Source: Candidatus Methanolliviera sp. GoM_oil
Lineage (GTDB): Archaea; Halobacteriota; Methanoliparia; Methanoliparales; Methanoliparaceae
Reading direction: 5' to 3'
Assembly (NCBI GenBank): GCA_902158735.1
Contig: CABGHG010000033.1
Coordinates: forward strand, 1-13,161
DNA: 13,161 nt
The notes beneath the pieces are model-generated. The model was not told the DNA's origin, did no database searches, and saw only the letters and a list, made by a program, of their open reading frames with translations. This document shows positions 6,520 to 12,685 of this stretch, in pieces; within the stretch, counting starts at the first letter, position 1, and the number at the start of each line of letters is the position of its first letter. Both the position numbers and the translations under genes were made by a program.

Positions 6520-6564
6520 CTCAAAAATCGAAGATTTTTGGGATACGGAAATCGAAGATTTCCG
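6520..6564. repeat. Two tandem hairpins sharing the core ATCGAAGAT
   Basis: Hairpin 1 has perfect arms caaaaatc (6522-6529) and gatttttg (6533-6540) around the loop gaa, extendable by a GU pair and one more CG pair. Hairpin 2 has perfect 8-base arms cggaaatc (6546-6553) and gatttccg (6557-6564) around the same gaa loop. The two are five bases apart. They lie where the missing half of the HEPN gene should be, so they may be a small mobile palindrome or a rearrangement scar. They may also act as a transcription barrier. Confidence 0.6.
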
Positions 6565-6610
6565 ACACCTTTGCAGATCCGACGAATGGAAGATCACTTC
6601 GAGATATCGA

Positions 6611-6631
6611 TAAAGATAAAGATAAAAAAAA
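6611..6631 (-). terminator. T-tract terminator of the PsbP-like gene
   Basis: On the minus strand, directly after the stop at 6636-6638, comes a T-rich tract ending in repeated TTTATC units and containing an eight-T run. It fits an archaeal intrinsic terminator. Confidence 0.55.
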
Positions 6632-6635
6632 TAGA

Positions 6636-7061
6636 TTATTCTAGCTTAAAGCTCTTTATCATCCCTTTGAAGTATGTATCGTTCGCCTCTTTGAATGCCT
6701 CGTGATTTGCCACGAATGTCATCACGTACATTCTTCCATTTTTCACGGTTATGATCTGTTTCTGCGTGATACCACCGATAGTGAAGTTTTTAGTAACTAT
6801 CTTCTCCTTCAGATTCTTCGGACTTTCCGTCTCGATTGCCGAAACGCTCGCCGCAATATTCTTCCCTTTTGGCCCCGAGAATGAAACGACCGCGTACAGA
6901 TCTCCGCTGACTTCATTCTTGCCCCACTCATCAGGGTATTTTATCGAGAAATCGTATTTTTCGTTCGTGTATGTCTTCCATCCCACCGATTGAGCCATTG
7001 CTACAGATGAAGCGAGTAGAAGTGTCCCAATTAGGAAGATGCCCAATATCTTTTTGTTCAT
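6636..7061 (-). CDS. Secreted PsbP-like protein, copy 1
   Basis: The 141-residue protein has a clear signal peptide: MNKK, the hydrophobic ILGIFLIGTLLLASS and a cleavage site after AMA (residue 23). The mature part begins QSVGWKTYTNEKYDFSIKYP, followed by DEWG, SGPKGKNIA, IGGITQKQ and a final amphipathic stretch TYFKGMIKSFKLE. The pattern (a 'Y-x-F-x-I-x-YP-x-x-W' opening and a closing helix that begins at F/Y) is that of PsbP/Mog1-like proteins, which in archaea are exported and of unknown function. No catalytic residues are evident. It resembles the gene at 7133-7555 along its whole length, so the two come from a tandem duplication. The promoter places transcription start at the ATG, so it is probably leaderless and transcribed separately from its twin. 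Confidence 0.8.
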   Translation of the reverse strand: MNKKILGIFLIGTLLLASSVAMAQSVGWKTYTNEKYDFSIKYPDEWGKNEVSGDLYAVVSFSGPKGKNIAASVSAIETESPKNLKEKIVTKNFTIGGITQKQIITVKNGRMYVMTFVANHEAFKEANDTYFKGMIKSFKLE

Positions 7062-7083
7062 AGGTTCAAATTGATAAAATCTT

Positions 7084-7091
7084 CATATAAA
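7084..7091 (-). promoter_or_regulatory. TATA box for leaderless PsbP-like copy 1
   Basis: The minus strand reads aaaag then TTTATATG, with the box 23-30 bases before the ATG at 7061. There is no ribosome binding site between box and ATG. The spacing matches transcription starting at the A of the start codon. Confidence 0.6.
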
Positions 7092-7132
7092 CTTTTCTTT
7101 TTGCCTCGTCGATCCGAGCTGAAAAAGATAGA

Positions 7133-7555
7133 TCACCCTATTTTAATGCTGTTTATTATCTGATTGAAGTATTTCTCGCTCGCCTCTTCAAACGCCTCTC
7201 TATTCGCCATACAATTCACCTCATACCATACGCCATCTCTTAGGACCGCAACCACCCTCTGCGTGATGCCCCCGATACTGACGTCCTTACTCATCATTCT
7301 CTCCTTAAATTCCTTCGGACTTTTCACTTCAACGATCTGAATTCTTACCGCTATGTTTTTTCCTTTGGGCCCAGAGAGAAGGACCATCGTGTACATATCA
7401 CCGACGGATACATCTCTACCCCAATCGCTCGGATAATCGATATGGAAGTTGTACGCCTCGTTCTCATACGTCTTCCATCCCACAGATTGAGCCGATGCCA
7501 CCGAGGCAAGTAAAACCGACCCAATTAAGAAGATGCCAAATATTCTTCTATCCAT
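7133..7555 (-). CDS. Secreted PsbP-like protein, copy 2
   Basis: The 140 residues include a signal peptide (MDRRIFGIFLIGSVLLASVASA, cleavage after ASA). The mature part begins QSVGWKTYENEAYNFHIDYP with SDWG, SGPKGKNIA, SPKEFKE, IGGITQ and a final helix (EKYFNQIINSIKIG), in the same order as the gene at 6636-7061. By eye roughly half the positions are identical, highest in the signal peptide and in the GPKGKNIA and IGGITQ blocks. It belongs to the PsbP-like group of exported proteins with unknown role in archaea. The gene starts 19 bases past the hisS stop but has its own TATA-like box overlapping the hisS 3' end, again placed for a leaderless transcript. A gap of 71 bases separates it from copy 1. 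Confidence 0.8.
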   Translation of the reverse strand: MDRRIFGIFLIGSVLLASVASAQSVGWKTYENEAYNFHIDYPSDWGRDVSVGDMYTMVLLSGPKGKNIAVRIQIVEVKSPKEFKERMMSKDVSIGGITQRVVAVLRDGVWYEVNCMANREAFEEASEKYFNQIINSIKIG

Positions 7556-7574
7556 AGAGAAAAAGATAAAGCAC

Positions 7575-8825
7575 TTATTGATAAACCTTTTTTACTTCTT
7601 CAAGCATTCGTAAAAGCTCTTCTTCTCCACAAGAGATCTGTTCTCCGCTCTCCATATCTTTCAACGTGTAAAAATTTCCCTCCACCTCTCTCTTTCCAAT
7701 GATGACCACTTTTTTCACTCCTTTAGAATTTGCATAAGACAATTGGGACTTTAAGCTCTTCCCCATCACGTCCAATTCCACTTTAAACTTTTTTCTGAGC
7801 TTTCTCGCAACTTTTATGCCCTCTCTTCTGCAATCATCCGTGGAGATTACCATTATCTTCTTCTCTTCCTCTTCTTCTATCTCCAATACCTCCATGATCC
7901 GATCAAATCCTAATGCGAAGCCCCTCGATCTTTCTTCTCTTCCCCCAAAGAGCCCTATAAGATCATATTCCCCCCCGCCGCATATCTGCCTCTGGGCACC
8001 AAGCCCTTCCTCTGCATATATCTCAAATACGATTCCCGTATAGTAGTCTAAACCCCTCGCTATCGAGAGATCTATCTTTGGATATATCTTGTATGCACTC
8101 AGAAGATCTAATAACGTAGAAAGTTGTTTGATTTCATCTATATCGCCAAATATACGTTTAGCTTCCTCTATGGGATCTGCCGTGCTCATCAGAAAGGATA
8201 AGTTTTCTGCGTCTATCCCTATCTCTGTCAGATATGTCTTAAGTCCCTCTTCATCTTTTTTATCTATCAACCTGAATATCTTACGCTCTTTCTCCTCATC
8301 CAGATCGTCTCTTTGAGAGCTAACTGCCTTCTTCAATAGAGAGACGTCACCCAGATGCAGATCAAATGTTTCTAAGCCGATATTTCTCAGGATATCAACG
8401 GAGAGGGCAATCATCTCAAAATTTGCCAGATCTCTTCTTCCGCCGATCAGTTCGATACCAAACTGCCAAAATTCTCTAAAACGCCCTTTTTGTGGTCTCT
8501 CATACCTGAAACAGTCATCAAAATAGTAAAATCTGAGCGGTTTAGGCTCGTTCTGCAACTCATTCACATAAAATCTGATGACGGGTGCCGTGAGTTCGGG
8601 ACGCAATGCGAGTTTTCTTCCCCCCTTATCCTCAAATGAATAGATCTCATCTACAATAGCCTCTCCGGATTTTAATGTGAAGAGATCTAAATGCTCAAAA
8701 GTCGGCGTCTTTATCTCCTCATAGCCCCATCTCTCGACGGACTCCCTCATCTTTCTCTCCACAAATCTTCTCCTCTTCATCTCCGCTGGAAGGAAGTCCC
8801 TCGTACCCCTCGGTCTCCCGATCAT
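7575..8825 (-). CDS. hisS: Histidyl-tRNA synthetase
   Basis: This class II aminoacyl-tRNA synthetase charges tRNA-His using ATP. The 416 residues have the full plan. The opening is RPRGTRDFLPAEM (4-16). Motif 2 is CFRYERPQKGRFREFWQ (105-121). The histidine-specific motifs are ARGLDYYTGIVFEIY (256-270) and CGGGEYD (282-288). Motif 3 is RGFALGFDRI (301-310). The C-terminal anticodon-binding domain runs from about 323 (IMVISTDDC) to the end. Length is normal for archaea. I took ATG 8825 as start because it forms a 4-base ATGA overlap with the stop of the preceding gene. A GTG at 8843 would add six residues. It is the last gene of the GNAT-unknown-hisS operon. Confidence 0.95.
   Translation of the reverse strand: MIGRPRGTRDFLPAEMKRRRFVERKMRESVERWGYEEIKTPTFEHLDLFTLKSGEAIVDEIYSFEDKGGRKLALRPELTAPVIRFYVNELQNEPKPLRFYYFDDCFRYERPQKGRFREFWQFGIELIGGRRDLANFEMIALSVDILRNIGLETFDLHLGDVSLLKKAVSSQRDDLDEEKERKIFRLIDKKDEEGLKTYLTEIGIDAENLSFLMSTADPIEEAKRIFGDIDEIKQLSTLLDLLSAYKIYPKIDLSIARGLDYYTGIVFEIYAEEGLGAQRQICGGGEYDLIGLFGGREERSRGFALGFDRIMEVLEIEEEEEKKIMVISTDDCRREGIKVARKLRKKFKVELDVMGKSLKSQLSYANSKGVKKVVIIGKREVEGNFYTLKDMESGEQISCGEEELLRMLEEVKKVYQ
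7578..7585 (-). promoter_or_regulatory. TATA-like box for PsbP-like copy 2, inside the hisS 3' end
   Basis: The minus strand reads gg then TTTATCAA, 23-30 bases before the ATG at 7555, the same distance as in copy 1, and with no ribosome binding site in between. It overlaps the last codons of hisS. The last base is less canonical than in copy 1. Confidence 0.45.
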
Positions 8826-9085
8826 CTGTATTTGATCTCCCACCCCGTCAGTTCATCTTTAAGAACGTTCATCACTTTTGATGGGTCTATGTTGATCGTC
8901 GGAAATAGTAGCACATCAACCTCTTTCTTTGAAGGATGAAAATTTAGGATGCAGAACACATCCGTGACCGTATCGTCCCAAAGCTCGTATTCTATTTTCC
9001 CTGCCCCTATCCCTTCTTCAAAATGTGCTTCAATCCCAAATTCCTCAATCCTCCGTATCACGTTCTTTAATGCCTCTTTCATCAT
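8822..9085 (-). CDS. Uncharacterised 87-residue protein between acetyltransferase and hisS
   Basis: This small soluble protein contains an N-terminal helix (KEALKNVIRRIEEFG), a strand-rich middle (AHFEEGIGAGKIEYELW) and two further strands (TDVFCILNFHP, EVDVLLFPTINID) before a closing helix (SKVMNVLKDEL). The pattern is helix followed by an antiparallel sheet. I do not recognise the family and see no catalytic signature. It is joined to both neighbours by 4-base ATGA overlaps: its ATG overlaps the acetyltransferase stop at 9082-9085, and its stop overlaps the hisS ATG. It is therefore probably made in fixed ratio with HisRS. A link to translation or tRNA charging is inference from position only. 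Confidence 0.75.
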   Translation of the reverse strand: MMKEALKNVIRRIEEFGIEAHFEEGIGAGKIEYELWDDTVTDVFCILNFHPSKKEVDVLLFPTINIDPSKVMNVLKDELTGWEIKYR

Positions 9086-9588
9086 AAATATCCCTCAAGT
9101 CTTTTTATCATCAAGATGGCATCGCTCCCGTCTTTGTAATAGGCAGGGATGATCATCTTTTCGACGAAACCCATCCTTTTATACAACGTTTGGGCAATTA
9201 TATTATCTTTCTTAACTTCCAATCTAATCCTCTTCACACCTTTCTCTTCTAAAACGCTCATTATTTTTTCTAAAAGAGAGCTCCCTATCCCAATCCCCCT
9301 ATACTTCTCCTTAACCGCCAGGCTGAATATCCTCCCCTCATCTTCGATGGTGACCAGCCCCAGCACGAAACCCATTACCCCCTCTCTTGTGGATACAGCA
9401 AAATCTCCGATTTTGCGCCGTGAAACTCTTTGATTTTCACATGCCACGTAAAAGCTATCTGGGAAGAACTCAGAGAGTTCCATGTAGAATAAGGTGTTAT
9501 CCTCATCGAATACTTCTCTCTCTATCTCTATCACTTGCGGAAAATCTGAAGGACAAAACTGCCTGATTACGATCAATTCATCGATCAA
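9082..9588 (-). CDS. GNAT-family N-acetyltransferase (RimI-like)
   Basis: GNAT enzymes move the acetyl group of acetyl-CoA to an amine. The RimI-like group in archaea acetylates protein N-termini. Visible are the N-terminal IVIRQFCPSDFPQVIEIERE block, the strand GVMGFVLGLVTIEDEGRI, the acetyl-CoA motif A VKEKYRGIGIGSSLLEKI (with RGIGIGS as pyrophosphate loop), LEVKKDN and the C-terminal TLYKRMGFVEK. The last three are standard for RimI/Ard1. I chose the TTG at 9588 because GGTGA (9595-9599) lies exactly six bases before it; this gives 168 residues. The TTG at 9594 would be too close to that site. It is the first gene of the operon ending in hisS. The substrate is not evident. Confidence 0.82.
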   Translation of the reverse strand: MIDELIVIRQFCPSDFPQVIEIEREVFDEDNTLFYMELSEFFPDSFYVACENQRVSRRKIGDFAVSTREGVMGFVLGLVTIEDEGRIFSLAVKEKYRGIGIGSSLLEKIMSVLEEKGVKRIRLEVKKDNIIAQTLYKRMGFVEKMIIPAYYKDGSDAILMIKRLEGYL

Positions 9589-9605
9589 GAGCAATCACCA
9601 TCCAA

Positions 9606-9616
9606 AGTTTTTTAAC
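9606..9616 (-). promoter_or_regulatory. Possible TATA box of the acetyltransferase-hisS operon
   Basis: The minus strand reads ggttaaaaaac about 18-28 bases before the TTG at 9588. It sits rather close for a leader that also contains GGTGA; a ctttaag box somewhat further upstream (9625-9631) is the alternative. Confidence 0.3.
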
Positions 9617-9690
9617 CCTTCTCTTAAAGATTATCCATTCTTGGATGTTCTCTTATTTAGATATAGTTATTGAAAGTAAACTGAAAGTCT

Positions 9691-9700
9691 TTTTATATTT
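9691..9700 (+). promoter_or_regulatory. TATA-like box before the 16-bp tandem repeat
   Basis: The sequence ttttatattt would start transcription near 9721-9725, right at the duplicated ATGAAAGC unit. It may begin a leaderless mini-ORF or a longer leader to the gene at 9826. Confidence 0.35.
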
Positions 9701-9719
9701 TAAATAACATTATTATTTG

Positions 9720-9751
9720 TATGAAAGCAGATGAGTATGAAAGCAGATGAG
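9720..9751 (+). repeat. Perfect 16-bp tandem duplication
   Basis: The unit tATGAAAGCAGATGAG occurs twice without a gap (9720-9735 and 9736-9751). Each copy contains an ATG. The second opens a 14-codon frame (MKADEVKRLPDITR, stop 9779-9781), while the first reads out after nine codons. As 16 is not a multiple of three, the duplication changes frame. The wider stretch 9595-9825 holds no recognisable full gene. Confidence 0.7.
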
Positions 9752-9787
9752 GTCAAACGATTACCAGACATTACTCGGTGATGGATA

Positions 9788-9798
9788 GATTTAAATAC
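9788..9798 (+). promoter_or_regulatory. TATA box of the small gene at 9826
   Basis: The sequence gatttaaatac lies 28-38 bases before ATG 9826 and is followed by the strong ribosome binding site gaggtga (9814-9820), five bases before the ATG. Confidence 0.5.
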
Positions 9799-9825
9799 TC
9801 TAAAATCAAATTAGAGGTGATAGAG

Positions 9826-10022
9826 ATGAATGTTAAAAGAACAGAACAGATTTGGACGAGACCTGTTCAAACCGTAGATGAAGGTTGGGATGGAGAATAC
9901 ATAGCATTCTGCGATCCCAACGAGGAGGGGACGGTGAGGATGTCCTCAAAAAGTTTGAGAGCAAGGAGATCGTCGAGAAGATGTTCACCTTACTTTCGGA
10001 ACTACTGTTCAGGGCGGGGTAG
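9826..10022 (+). pseudogene. Small protein gene with apparent -1 frameshift
   Basis: A good promoter and ribosome binding site lead into MNVKRTEQIWTRPVQTVDEG, then WDGEYIAFCDPNEEG. After the G-run at 9927-9930 this frame turns into a Ser/Arg-rich sequence (MSSKSLRARRSSRRCSP) that runs on antisense through the neighbouring gene to 10098. In the -1 frame the sequence continues as DGEDVLKKFESKEIVEKMFT, then LLSELLFRAG, a normal-looking amphipathic helix, and stops at TAG 10020-10022. The joined product would be 65 residues. The simplest reading is one lost G, either a real mutation or an assembly/sequencing error. Programmed slippage is a remote option. I do not recognise the family. Confidence 0.55.
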
Positions 10023-10415
10023 TTCGCTTGAGATCAACAGATCAAATATCATCTCTTCCGTTTGGTATGCCTCTCTCTCAAAGGAGATGGCCATATAAGC
10101 CTTCCTGCAAGTTCTCTCCTTTCTTAAGTTCACTACAAATTCCAACAGATATCTGATCAAAAACCTGACCATTCCGAGTTTTTTATATTGCTCTACATGG
10201 ACGAGTTCATGGCCGATCAGTGCCATATTAAAGAAATTCGACTGATCTAACCGTTCGGCAAAGTAGATCTTATCACCGAACGTTATCGCGCTCGCCCCAA
10301 AGAGGGTCATTATTACCTTCCCAATGATGCTGCCATCGATTAAGAGCACTTCTTCTAAGTTTAGGTTTGGAAAAAATGGTGATAACAAGTTTTTTGTATC
10401 CTCCAATATCTTCAT
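10002..10415 (-). CDS. Putative zinc metallopeptidase-like protein (HELVH)
   Basis: The 137-residue protein contains MALIGHELVHVEQYKKLG (64-81), with H69-E70-x-x-H73 matching the HExxH zinc motif. It also has a later helix AYMAISFEREAYQTEE (106-121) in which Glu113 or Glu115 could be a third ligand. The strand pair before it (ASAITFGDKIYFAERLD) fits the sheet edge seen before the active helix in DUF4157-like and related small zincins. No signal peptide is present, though the hydrophobic stretch MVRFLIRYLLEFVV follows the motif. I chose the ATG at 10415, with taggtca upstream; a TTG at 10445 would add ten unconserved residues. It converges on the small gene at 9826, and the two overlap by 21 bases. 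Peptidase activity is inferred from the motif. Confidence 0.65.
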   Translation of the reverse strand: MKILEDTKNLLSPFFPNLNLEEVLLIDGSIIGKVIMTLFGASAITFGDKIYFAERLDQSNFFNMALIGHELVHVEQYKKLGMVRFLIRYLLEFVVNLRKERTCRKAYMAISFEREAYQTEEMIFDLLISSELPRPEQ

Positions 10416-10482
10416 TGGTTGACCTAAATCCCGACAGGTGCCCAATAAAACGTAAATCTGAAATTGGATCTCCTAAATCGGT

Positions 10483-10502
10483 AAAAAATAAAAAAAATAA
10501 AA
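10483..10502 (-). terminator. T-tract terminator of the SCP2-like gene
   Basis: On the minus strand, 26 bases after the SCP2-like stop, is a 20-base tract consisting of T apart from three A. An aagctt-rich palindromic stretch (10525-10538) covers the end of the gene just before it. Confidence 0.6.
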
Positions 10503-10527
10503 GAGAAAAGTTACTTCTTCCCAAAGC

Positions 10528-10878
10528 TTAAAGCTTAATAATTTTGAAGAGCGATTGTAACTTAGTTGCCTGCATCATGTTTCCTTTTATCGAATACTTC
10601 TTCGACATGAACCCCTTCATCACATCTTCTTCGCCCTTCATAACCTTTACCCAGTATTCCCCATCAGCAACGATGGTGAAGACCGTAGCGCCGATGTCAC
10701 CCTCAACGAAAGTTCCACTTCCATCATCAGCAACTTTTATACCCATCGTCTTGGGATCTTCTCCTTCCAACTCGAATCCGACGACTTTTCCAGCAAACCC
10801 TTTCAGCGCAGCCTTCGCAGCATCTACTTTATTTCCCTCTTCAACAAGTTTTTTGATCATCTCTTTTGCTTCAGCCAT
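10528..10878 (-). CDS. SCP2 sterol-carrier-like domain protein
   Basis: The 116-residue protein is a single SCP2 domain, a small alpha/beta fold with a hydrophobic tunnel that binds lipids or acyl chains. Recognisable parts are VVGFELEGEDPKTMGIKVADDGSG (a pair of strands), ATVFTIVADGEYWVKVMKGEEDVMKGFMSKKYSIKG (the conserved strand-helix-strand region) and the last helix NMMQATKLQSLFKIIKL, typical of this domain. There is no signal peptide. A TATA box (10911-10920) and GGTGA six bases before the ATG define the start, and a T-tract follows, so the gene is probably transcribed alone although it lies 92 bases downstream of glnK. The ligand in an archaeon, which has no sterol pathway visible here, is unknown. 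Confidence 0.82.
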   Translation of the reverse strand: MAEAKEMIKKLVEEGNKVDAAKAALKGFAGKVVGFELEGEDPKTMGIKVADDGSGTFVEGDIGATVFTIVADGEYWVKVMKGEEDVMKGFMSKKYSIKGNMMQATKLQSLFKIIKL

Positions 10879-10910
10879 ACAAAATCACCGGCAAAGAGGC
10901 AAATCTTGTC

Positions 10911-10920
10911 TTATTTAAAC
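10911..10920 (-). promoter_or_regulatory. TATA box of the SCP2-like gene
   Basis: The minus strand reads GTTTAAATAA about 33-42 bases before ATG 10878. This leaves a short leader with GGTGA at 10885-10889. Confidence 0.55.
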
Positions 10921-10957
10921 TTTTTGACCATGCGACCACAAATTATTCGGTGGGACG

Positions 10958-10968
10958 ATAAAAAAGAA
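10958..10968 (-). terminator. Short T-tract after glnK
   Basis: The minus strand reads ttctttttta just past the glnK stop (10971-10973). It is a short but plausible terminator separating amt-glnK from the SCP2-like gene. Confidence 0.35.
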
Positions 10969-10970
10969 GC

Positions 10971-11309
10971 CTACAACGCCTCCTTTCCCTTTTCCCCCGT
11001 TCTGATCCTTATGACCTCCTCCACTGAACTCACAAATATCTTGCCGTCCCCCATCTGCCCGGTCTTCGCGGTTTTGACGATACTCTCCACTATCTTATTC
11101 ACCTCATCGTCCCCAATGACAATCTCAAGTTTTATCTTAGGCAGTAATTCTATCACATACTCCCTGCCACGAAACTGCTCCACGAGACCTTTCTGCTTTC
11201 CGTGCCCCTCAACCCGGGTGACTGTCAACCCTGGATAGCCCAGTTTCTTAAGCGCCGTTCTAACTTCCTCTAATCTTTCCACCCTTATGACTGCTTCTAT
11301 CTTCTTCAT
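10971..11309 (-). CDS. glnK: PII nitrogen regulatory protein GlnK
   Basis: PII trimers sense ATP/ADP and 2-oxoglutarate and block the Amt channel when nitrogen is plentiful. The 112 residues keep the canonical layout and numbering: MKKIEAVIRVERLEEVRTAL at the start, the T-loop at 36-55 with Gln39 and Tyr51, Lys58 (LLPKIKLEIV), the ATP-binding B-loop TGQMGDGK (83-90) and the C-loop RIRTGE (101-106). The presence of Tyr51 means the site used for uridylylation in bacteria is retained; whether it is modified here is unknown. The ATG has aggaagag upstream, and the gene begins 14 bases after the amt stop, the classical amt-glnK arrangement. Confidence 0.95.
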   Translation of the reverse strand: MKKIEAVIRVERLEEVRTALKKLGYPGLTVTRVEGHGKQKGLVEQFRGREYVIELLPKIKLEIVIGDDEVNKIVESIVKTAKTGQMGDGKIFVSSVEEVIRIRTGEKGKEAL

Positions 11310-11323
11310 CTTCTCTTCCTATA

Positions 11324-12682
11324 TTATCGATTCATCTGAATGAAGTCGGGGTATGCCTGACCACCATGCTCCGGCACATCCAATCCTGATATCTCCTCTT
11401 CAGGAGAGACGCGAATGCCATACACGAGGTCCATCCCTTTGAATATCAAATATCCCGTGCCAAATGCCCATATTATCACCACGGCTGCGGCTATCGATTG
11501 AGAGATCAACTGTGCAAATCCGCCGCCGTACAACAATCCAACGACGCCTTGATACGTTCCATCCGCAAATATGCCCAGGCTGAGTAACCCCCATATACCA
11601 TTTATCCCGTGAACACTCACCGCCCCGACCGGATCATCAATCCCTCTATACTCAAAGAAGTTGACGCCAGCATACATCAAAGCTCCTCCAATCAAACCGA
11701 TTACGACAGCCGCCCATCCTTCTATCCAGGCGCACGAACAGGTGACCGCGACAAGTCCGGCCAAGACGCCGTTCAACGCCATACCAAGATCCCATCTTCT
11801 CGTTTTCAAGAACGTGATGAGAACGGCAGTTAATCCTCCGGCTGCGGCAGCCAAGTTCGTGTTCACTGCTATTATAGCAATCCTTAACTCGTGTGCTGAA
11901 AAGGTGCTGCCCGGGTTGAACCCGAACCATCCAAACCAAAGAATGAAGGTACCAAGGGCGGCCAACGTCATGCTGTGGCCCGGAATCACTCTCGTTTTCC
12001 CATCAACGAATTTACCAAATCTTGGGCCAAGAACGAGTGCCCCCGCAAGACCAACGAATCCTCCGACAGCATGCACCACACCTGATCCCGCGAAGTCCAA
12101 TGCACCAAGTTGGGAAAGCCACCCGCCACCCCACATCCAGTGTCCAAAGATTGGATAGATAATGGCACACACCAGAGTACTATACACCAGGTATGAAGAA
12201 AATTTCAGTCGTTCTGCAACAGCGCCCGCGACGATCGTCGCAGAGGTTGCGCAAAAGACTAACATCCAGAAGAACTGCAAATATTTACCTACATCATAAT
12301 AACTGCCGAGCAGAAGAAAACCCTCGGTGCCAAAGAGACCGTGATAGTCGCCCCCCAGCATCAACGCGTAACCTACAATGAAGAAGACCAAAGACCCCAT
12401 CACAAAGTCCATCAGGTTTTTTGCCATAAGATTTGTCGCATTTTTTGCCCTGCAAAAACCCGCCGTGAGCATCGCAAATCCGGCCTGCATGAACATCACC
12501 AAAAATCCACACAATAATATCCAGACATAGTCTACCGGCAACCCCGGATTCTTTAAAAGCGTCTCTTCCCCAGAGGGATCAGCTGCCAAAGCCAACGAGG
12601 GAAAGAGTGAAGATGTTAGCGCTAACACTACCAAAACAAACACTATTGCTATTATGCCGCCTCTTATACTCTCTCTTTCCAT
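11324..12682 (-). CDS. amt: Ammonium transporter Amt
   Basis: Amt trimers conduct ammonium across the cell membrane. The 452 residues have an N-terminal cleavable-type signal (IIAIVFVLVVLALTSS, cleavage near ALA-ADPSG) and then the 11 membrane segments of the family. The pore histidines are both present: His204 in DFAGSGVVHAVGG and His358 in AVSVHGINGIWG. Asp197 of the substrate site is also kept, as are GFNPGS (254-259) and the C-terminal tail YGIRVSPEEEISGLDVPEHG, needed for coupling between subunits and for GlnK contact. The ATG is preceded by aggatgg, 7 bases upstream. It is transcribed with glnK and divergently from glnA, so it should be induced under nitrogen limitation. Confidence 0.96.
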   Translation of the reverse strand: MERESIRGGIIAIVFVLVVLALTSSLFPSLALAADPSGEETLLKNPGLPVDYVWILLCGFLVMFMQAGFAMLTAGFCRAKNATNLMAKNLMDFVMGSLVFFIVGYALMLGGDYHGLFGTEGFLLLGSYYDVGKYLQFFWMLVFCATSATIVAGAVAERLKFSSYLVYSTLVCAIIYPIFGHWMWGGGWLSQLGALDFAGSGVVHAVGGFVGLAGALVLGPRFGKFVDGKTRVIPGHSMTLAALGTFILWFGWFGFNPGSTFSAHELRIAIIAVNTNLAAAAGGLTAVLITFLKTRRWDLGMALNGVLAGLVAVTCSCAWIEGWAAVVIGLIGGALMYAGVNFFEYRGIDDPVGAVSVHGINGIWGLLSLGIFADGTYQGVVGLLYGGGFAQLISQSIAAAVVIIWAFGTGYLIFKGMDLVYGIRVSPEEEISGLDVPEHGGQAYPDFIQMNR

Positions 12683-12685
12683 TAA

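Noticed and set aside
6400..6597. 65-codon minus-strand frame crossing the twin hairpins
   Set aside because: It uses a different frame from the recognisable HEPN segment, is Ser/Lys-rich because it translates the hairpins, and shows no known pattern.
7106..7119. ctcg-tcgatc-cgag inverted repeat between the two PsbP-like genes
   Set aside because: The arms are only 4 bases and no T-run follows on the minus strand, so it does not support a terminator call.
9931..10098. Extension of the 9826 gene in its original frame to 10098
   Set aside because: After the G-run the frame becomes Ser/Arg-rich and runs antisense through the HELVH gene, while the -1 frame continues as a normal helix and stops at 10022.
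11661..12158. Plus-strand 165-codon frame inside amt
   Set aside because: It is antisense to a highly conserved membrane protein; the Pro/Thr/Ala-rich product has no features and no ribosome binding site.
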